Shown here piece by piece: positions 61,173 to 64,000 of a DNA stretch of 64,000 nt. Within the stretch, counting starts at the first letter, position 1. Every line of letters starts with the position of its first letter. Location: contig JASGHO010000001.1 of the NCBI GenBank assembly GCA_047602305.1, positions 248,001 through 312,000 of the forward strand. The letters run 5' to 3'. A program made the position numbers and the translations under genes. The notes beneath the pieces were generated by a model. The model did no database searches. It was not told the origin of the DNA and saw only the letters and a list, made by a program, of their open reading frames with translations. Source of the stretch: Ancrocorticia sp047602305. GTDB taxonomy: Bacteria; Actinomycetota; Actinomycetes; Actinomycetales; Actinomycetaceae.

Positions 61173-61772
61173 ATGTCCCGCACCGCACGCATCGAACGCG
61201 CCACATCCGAGAGCCGCATCAAGCTCGAGATCGATCTCGATGGCACCGGCGAATCACACATCAACACTGGCGTCCCGTTCTACGACCACATGCTCACGGC
61301 CCTCTCGCGCCACTCGCTCATCAACCTGACGGTTGAGGCCGAAGGCGATATTGAGGTGGACGTCCATCACACCGTCGAGGACACCGCCATCTGCTTCGGC
61401 GAGGCCCTGCGCCAGGCGCTGGGGGACAAGGCCGGAATCCGCCGCTTTGGCGAGGCAACGGTACCGCTGGACGAGGCGCTGGCGCGCGCCGTCGTCGACA
61501 TCTCCGGACGCCCCTACCTCGTCCACGAAGGTGAACCGGAAGGTCAGCAGTACCATCTCATCGGTGGTCACTTCACCGGTTCCATGACCCGGCACGCCTT
61601 CGAGGCGATCGCTTACCACGCCGGAATCTGCCTGCACGTGGACGTGGTACGCGGCCGCGACCCGCACCATATCGTCGAGGCGCAGTTCAAGGCGCTGGCG
61701 CGCGCGCTGCGTCAGGCCGTCGAGCCGGACCCGCGCGTTACGGGCATCCCCTCCACAAAGGGTAGCCTGTAG
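61173..61772 (+). CDS. hisB: Imidazoleglycerol-phosphate dehydratase
   Basis: A 199-residue monofunctional dehydratase (no fused histidinol phosphatase). The manganese-binding His/Glu clusters are seen in GVPFYDHMLTALSRHS, DVHHTVEDTAICFGEAL, and later in HLIGGHFTGSMTRHAFEAIA and DPHHIVEAQFKALARAL. Directly adjacent to hisC, in the same operon. Confidence 0.97.
   Translation: MSRTARIERATSESRIKLEIDLDGTGESHINTGVPFYDHMLTALSRHSLINLTVEAEGDIEVDVHHTVEDTAICFGEALRQALGDKAGIRRFGEATVPLDEALARAVVDISGRPYLVHEGEPEGQQYHLIGGHFTGSMTRHAFEAIAYHAGICLHVDVVRGRDPHHIVEAQFKALARALRQAVEPDPRVTGIPSTKGSL
61763..61768 (+). promoter_or_regulatory. -10-like box in the hisB 3' end
   Basis: TAGCCT is 7 nt before the ATG at 61776, an internal leaderless-type promoter candidate. 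Confidence 0.35.
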
Positions 61773-61775
61773 TAC

Positions 61776-62339
61776 ATGGGTAAGAAGATCAAGCGTTACG
61801 CCATCCTCACTCCCTTCGATCAGGCCGAAGTGGTGGCGGGCATCGCCGCGCTGCAGAAGCTTGACGTGGATGTGGTACCGACGAAGTCGGGTGCGCTCGT
61901 GGTGCGCGAACTTCCGGTGCCGCAGTACGACGAATGGGATATCCGCAATATCCTCGGTCCGGATGAGTCGGATTTTGAGGAACTGGGGGAGGGCAGCCCG
62001 TCCGACAATGCTCCGGCGGTTGCAGCGTTCTTCTCACGCCTGTCAAAGTTTGGCGTGGTGCTTATGGACGTCGACCTGGGCGAGGATACCGGCTTTGAGG
62101 CGGGCGTCTCGGGTCTGGTGCGTGCGCGCCGCTACATGGGCGGGCAGGCGAGCGAAGAAGTCCCGGCTGGGCTGCTGCTCAACGCGCTGGACCCCATCGT
62201 GGAGCGCATCGTTCTGGGGCAGACATCGCCGGACGAACATAACTCCGTCAAGTCCAGTGACGTCAAGCCCGCTGACATCGTGCGGCGCGGGCGCCAGCGC
62301 CGGGGCGAAGCCGATGAAAGTGTCGAGGGCGGCGAATAG
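61776..62339 (+). CDS. Hypothetical protein in the histidine operon
   Basis: 187 residues, no named family recognised. It begins MGKKIKRYAILTPFDQAEVV and shows an alternating alpha/beta first half, an acidic loop (GPDESDFEELGEGSPSDN), SRLSKFGVVLMDVDLGEDTGFEAGVSGLVRARRYMGG and a charged C-terminal tail. No signal or membrane segment. It sits between hisB and hisH, a place where several actinobacteria carry a small conserved unknown. A histidine role is suggested only by position. Confidence 0.7.
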   Translation: MGKKIKRYAILTPFDQAEVVAGIAALQKLDVDVVPTKSGALVVRELPVPQYDEWDIRNILGPDESDFEELGEGSPSDNAPAVAAFFSRLSKFGVVLMDVDLGEDTGFEAGVSGLVRARRYMGGQASEEVPAGLLLNALDPIVERIVLGQTSPDEHNSVKSSDVKPADIVRRGRQRRGEADESVEGGE

Positions 62340-62420
62340 TTGCGAGCTGCGCTGACCGCGTTGCCCGCTCTGCGTGCGCGTGCCGCCACCAACCATCACC
62401 AATATTCTTGAGGATCCACC

Positions 62421-63047
62421 ATGAAGAAAATCGTCGTTTTGGCCGCTGACTCCGGCAACGTGCGCTCCGTTGTGCGTGCGGTGGAGCACGTGGGCGCCCA
62501 GGTGGAGCTCACCGCCGATCCAGAGGCCGTGATGAATGCTGACGGCCTCGTTGTTCCCGGTGTGGGAGCCTTCGCCGCCGTTATGGAGAAGCTGCGCGCT
62601 GTGCGTGCCGATCGGCTCATCGAGCGTCGCATCGCCGGAGGTCAGGCAGTTCTCGGTATCTGCGTGGGCCTGCAGGTGATGTTCGAGCGCAGCACCGAGC
62701 ACGGGACGCACGAGGGCTTTGGAGAATGGCCGGGCTCGGTGGATCTGCTGCCGGCGCGCATCGTTCCTCACATGGGATGGTCGCCGGTGGAAGTTGCTGC
62801 CGGCTCGGAGCTGTTCCGCGGCATCGAGGATGAGCGCTTCTATTTCGTGCACTCGTACGCGGTGCAGTCCGACCCTGCCGCAGCGCTGGCAGCGAGCCCG
62901 AAGCCGCCGCTGGTGACATTCGCCGAGCACGGTGCGCGCTTCGTTGCCGCCGTGGAGAACGGGCCGCTGCAGGCCACCCAGTTCCATCCTGAAAAGTCCG
63001 GAGACGCCGGCGCCCAGCTGCTCAAGAACTGGCTGAACACACTTTAG
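62421..63047 (+). CDS. hisH: Imidazole glycerol phosphate synthase, glutaminase subunit
   Basis: A 208-residue class I amidotransferase that feeds ammonia to HisF. GLVVPGVGAFAAVMEKL holds the oxyanion strand, VLGICVGLQVMFERSTEHG the catalytic Cys, and ATQFHPEKSGDAG the catalytic His and Glu. GAGGA before the ATG serves as ribosome-binding site. HisF is not in the window; it may lie to the right. Confidence 0.96.
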   Translation: MKKIVVLAADSGNVRSVVRAVEHVGAQVELTADPEAVMNADGLVVPGVGAFAAVMEKLRAVRADRLIERRIAGGQAVLGICVGLQVMFERSTEHGTHEGFGEWPGSVDLLPARIVPHMGWSPVEVAAGSELFRGIEDERFYFVHSYAVQSDPAAALAASPKPPLVTFAEHGARFVAAVENGPLQATQFHPEKSGDAGAQLLKNWLNTL

Positions 63048-63057
63048 GAGCTTCCTC

Positions 63058-63792
63058 ATGACCCTTCCCCTGCAACTTCTTCCCGCCGTCGATGTGGTCA
63101 ACGGCCAGGCCGTTCGCCTGCTCCAGGGCGAGGCCGGCTCCGAGAAGAGCTACGGTGACCCCGCCGAGGCAGCCGCCAATTGGGCTGAACAAGGAGCCAC
63201 CTGGATTCACCTCGTAGACCTGGACGCCGCCTTCGGTCGCGGCTCCAATCACGAGCTGCTGGCCCGAATCGTGCGCGACGTCAACGTGCGCGTGGAGCTC
63301 ACCGGCGGTATTCGCGACGACGCCTCGCTGCGCCGTGCCCTCGACGCCGGTGCGGCCCGCGTCAACATCGGCACGGCCGCCCTGGAGAATCCGGAGTGGA
63401 CCTCGCGCGTCATCGCCGAATTCGGTGACCGCGTGGCCGTGGGCCTGGATGTTCGTGGCGATACCCTCGCCGGGCACGGCTGGACCAAGGACGGCGGCAA
63501 CCTCTGGGAGGTGCTCGACCGCCTCGAAGCCGACGGCTGCTCACGCTACGTTCTCACGGACGTAACGAAGGACGGCACCTTGGCAGGCCCGAACGTGGAA
63601 TTGTTGCGCAAGGTAGCTGGCTACGCCAAGGCACCGGTGGTGGCCTCCGGCGGTATTTCCTCACTCGACGATCTACGCCAGCTGCGCGAATTGGTGGCCG
63701 AGGGCGTCGATCAGGCGATCGTGGGCAAGGCGCTCTACGAGGGCGCGTTCACGCTCGCCGAGGCGATTGAGGTTGCGGGGGAGCAGCTCTAG
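63058..63792 (+). CDS. priA: Phosphoribosyl isomerase A (HisA/TrpF type)
   Basis: A 244-residue (beta/alpha)8 isomerase acting on ProFAR in histidine synthesis and, in actinobacteria, often on PRA in tryptophan synthesis. LLPAVDVVNGQAVRLLQGEAGSE and IHLVDLDAAFGRGSN form the N-terminal half with its Asp; YVLTDVTKDGTLAGPN and VVASGGISSLDDL the C-terminal half. The GxGSEKSYGDP loop is of the PriA type. AGGAG at the hisH stop is its ribosome-binding site. Confidence 0.95.
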   Translation: MTLPLQLLPAVDVVNGQAVRLLQGEAGSEKSYGDPAEAAANWAEQGATWIHLVDLDAAFGRGSNHELLARIVRDVNVRVELTGGIRDDASLRRALDAGAARVNIGTAALENPEWTSRVIAEFGDRVAVGLDVRGDTLAGHGWTKDGGNLWEVLDRLEADGCSRYVLTDVTKDGTLAGPNVELLRKVAGYAKAPVVASGGISSLDDLRQLRELVAEGVDQAIVGKALYEGAFTLAEAIEVAGEQL

Positions 63793-64000
63793 TGGTCGAT
63801 TTCGAGCGCTTCTTGCGTCCGAATCCGTTTGCCGGGGACGACGGCGGAGTCCAGCCCCAGATGGCTGCCGCCCTTGCGTTGACTGATGCGGCGGAACGTC
63901 AAGAAGCGTTGGTCGCTGCTCTGACAACGGGACGGGTTTTCGTCCCGGTGCAGGCACATGCGCATCCGGGGTACGAGGGTGGTGCCGTGGCTTCGCACAC
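63792..64000 (+). CDS. Probable SseB-family protein, N-terminal part (runs off window)
   Basis: From a GTG that shares a base with the priA stop, 69 codons run to the window edge. The text includes DFERFLRPNPFAGDDG, ALTDAAERQEALVAALTTGRVFVPVQAHAHPG and GAVASH, resembling SseB-like proteins that commonly follow hisA/priA in actinobacteria. Not enough is present to judge function. Confidence 0.65.
   Translation, partial: MVDFERFLRPNPFAGDDGGVQPQMAAALALTDAAERQEALVAALTTGRVFVPVQAHAHPGYEGGAVASH

Noticed and set aside
1..64000. tRNA or rRNA genes, insertion sequences, prophage
   Set aside because: No cloverleaf with a GGTTCAAATCC-like T-arm, no rRNA segments and no transposase or integrase reading frames were seen on reading the gaps.

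Overview
The window looks like chromosome of a high-GC Gram-positive bacterium, most likely a member of the Actinomycetaceae. The signs are actinobacterial-only families (a DUF3097-type protein, a PriA-type HisA, a probable SseB-type gene after priA), many TAnnnT boxes placed for leaderless transcripts, and a long leucine-attenuated leuA. I did not identify genus or species. No tRNA, rRNA, CRISPR array, prophage or intact insertion sequence was seen.

Left part (1-30 kb), mostly core genes. A small surface-glycan group comes first: an edge-truncated GT4, a PH-domain membrane protein, a two-domain glycosyltransferase, a WecC-type dehydrogenase, a DUF6270 protein and an ABC-2 exporter. Then follow lepA and a MOSC protein; trmB-hemW; a GntR regulator and a cyclase-family hydrolase facing each other; a DUF3097 gene; CIRCE-hrcA-dnaJ-rsmE; phoH-ybeY-(HlyC/CorC)-era-membrane hydrolase; and a three-gene phosphosignalling module (PP2C phosphatase, FHA-like/winged-helix protein, Ser/Thr kinase). 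The kinase's N-terminal half reads as a degenerate PP2C domain. leuA follows, with a leader peptide carrying three Leu codons and a strong attenuator hairpin.

Centre (30.3-52.1 kb), the accessory highlight. Seven tandem paralogues encode secreted internalin-like proteins: a signal peptide, one or two cap-LRR-adjacent modules, then 2 to 9 lysine-rich Ig-like repeats, with no LPXTG or membrane anchor. Each has its own promoter and a near-identical terminator. Copies 3-7 carry a direct repeat TGAGACA-N4-TGAGACA. Copies 1-2 carry instead the palindrome TTGTCTAA-CAAC-TTAGACAA. All seven operators end 31-32 nt before a TAAGAAT-like -10 box. Copy 3 is broken by a 1-nt frameshift. Conserved ends, variable middles and near-identical spacers suggest a recombining surface-protein family. 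A 28-codon remnant of a cell-wall-binding protein and an 81-nt nested hairpin mark its right border.

Right part (52.3-64 kb). A YbdK-type ligase is paired with a class I glutamine amidotransferase, followed by recO, uppS and a dispersed histidine cluster (hisD ... hisC-hisB-X-hisH-priA) interrupted by a HAD hydrolase, a VIT-family metal transporter with a DtxR-like box, and a two-domain universal stress protein. A roughly 70-bp imperfect palindrome occurs twice (14.7 kb and 55.1 kb) and may be a small dispersed repeat.
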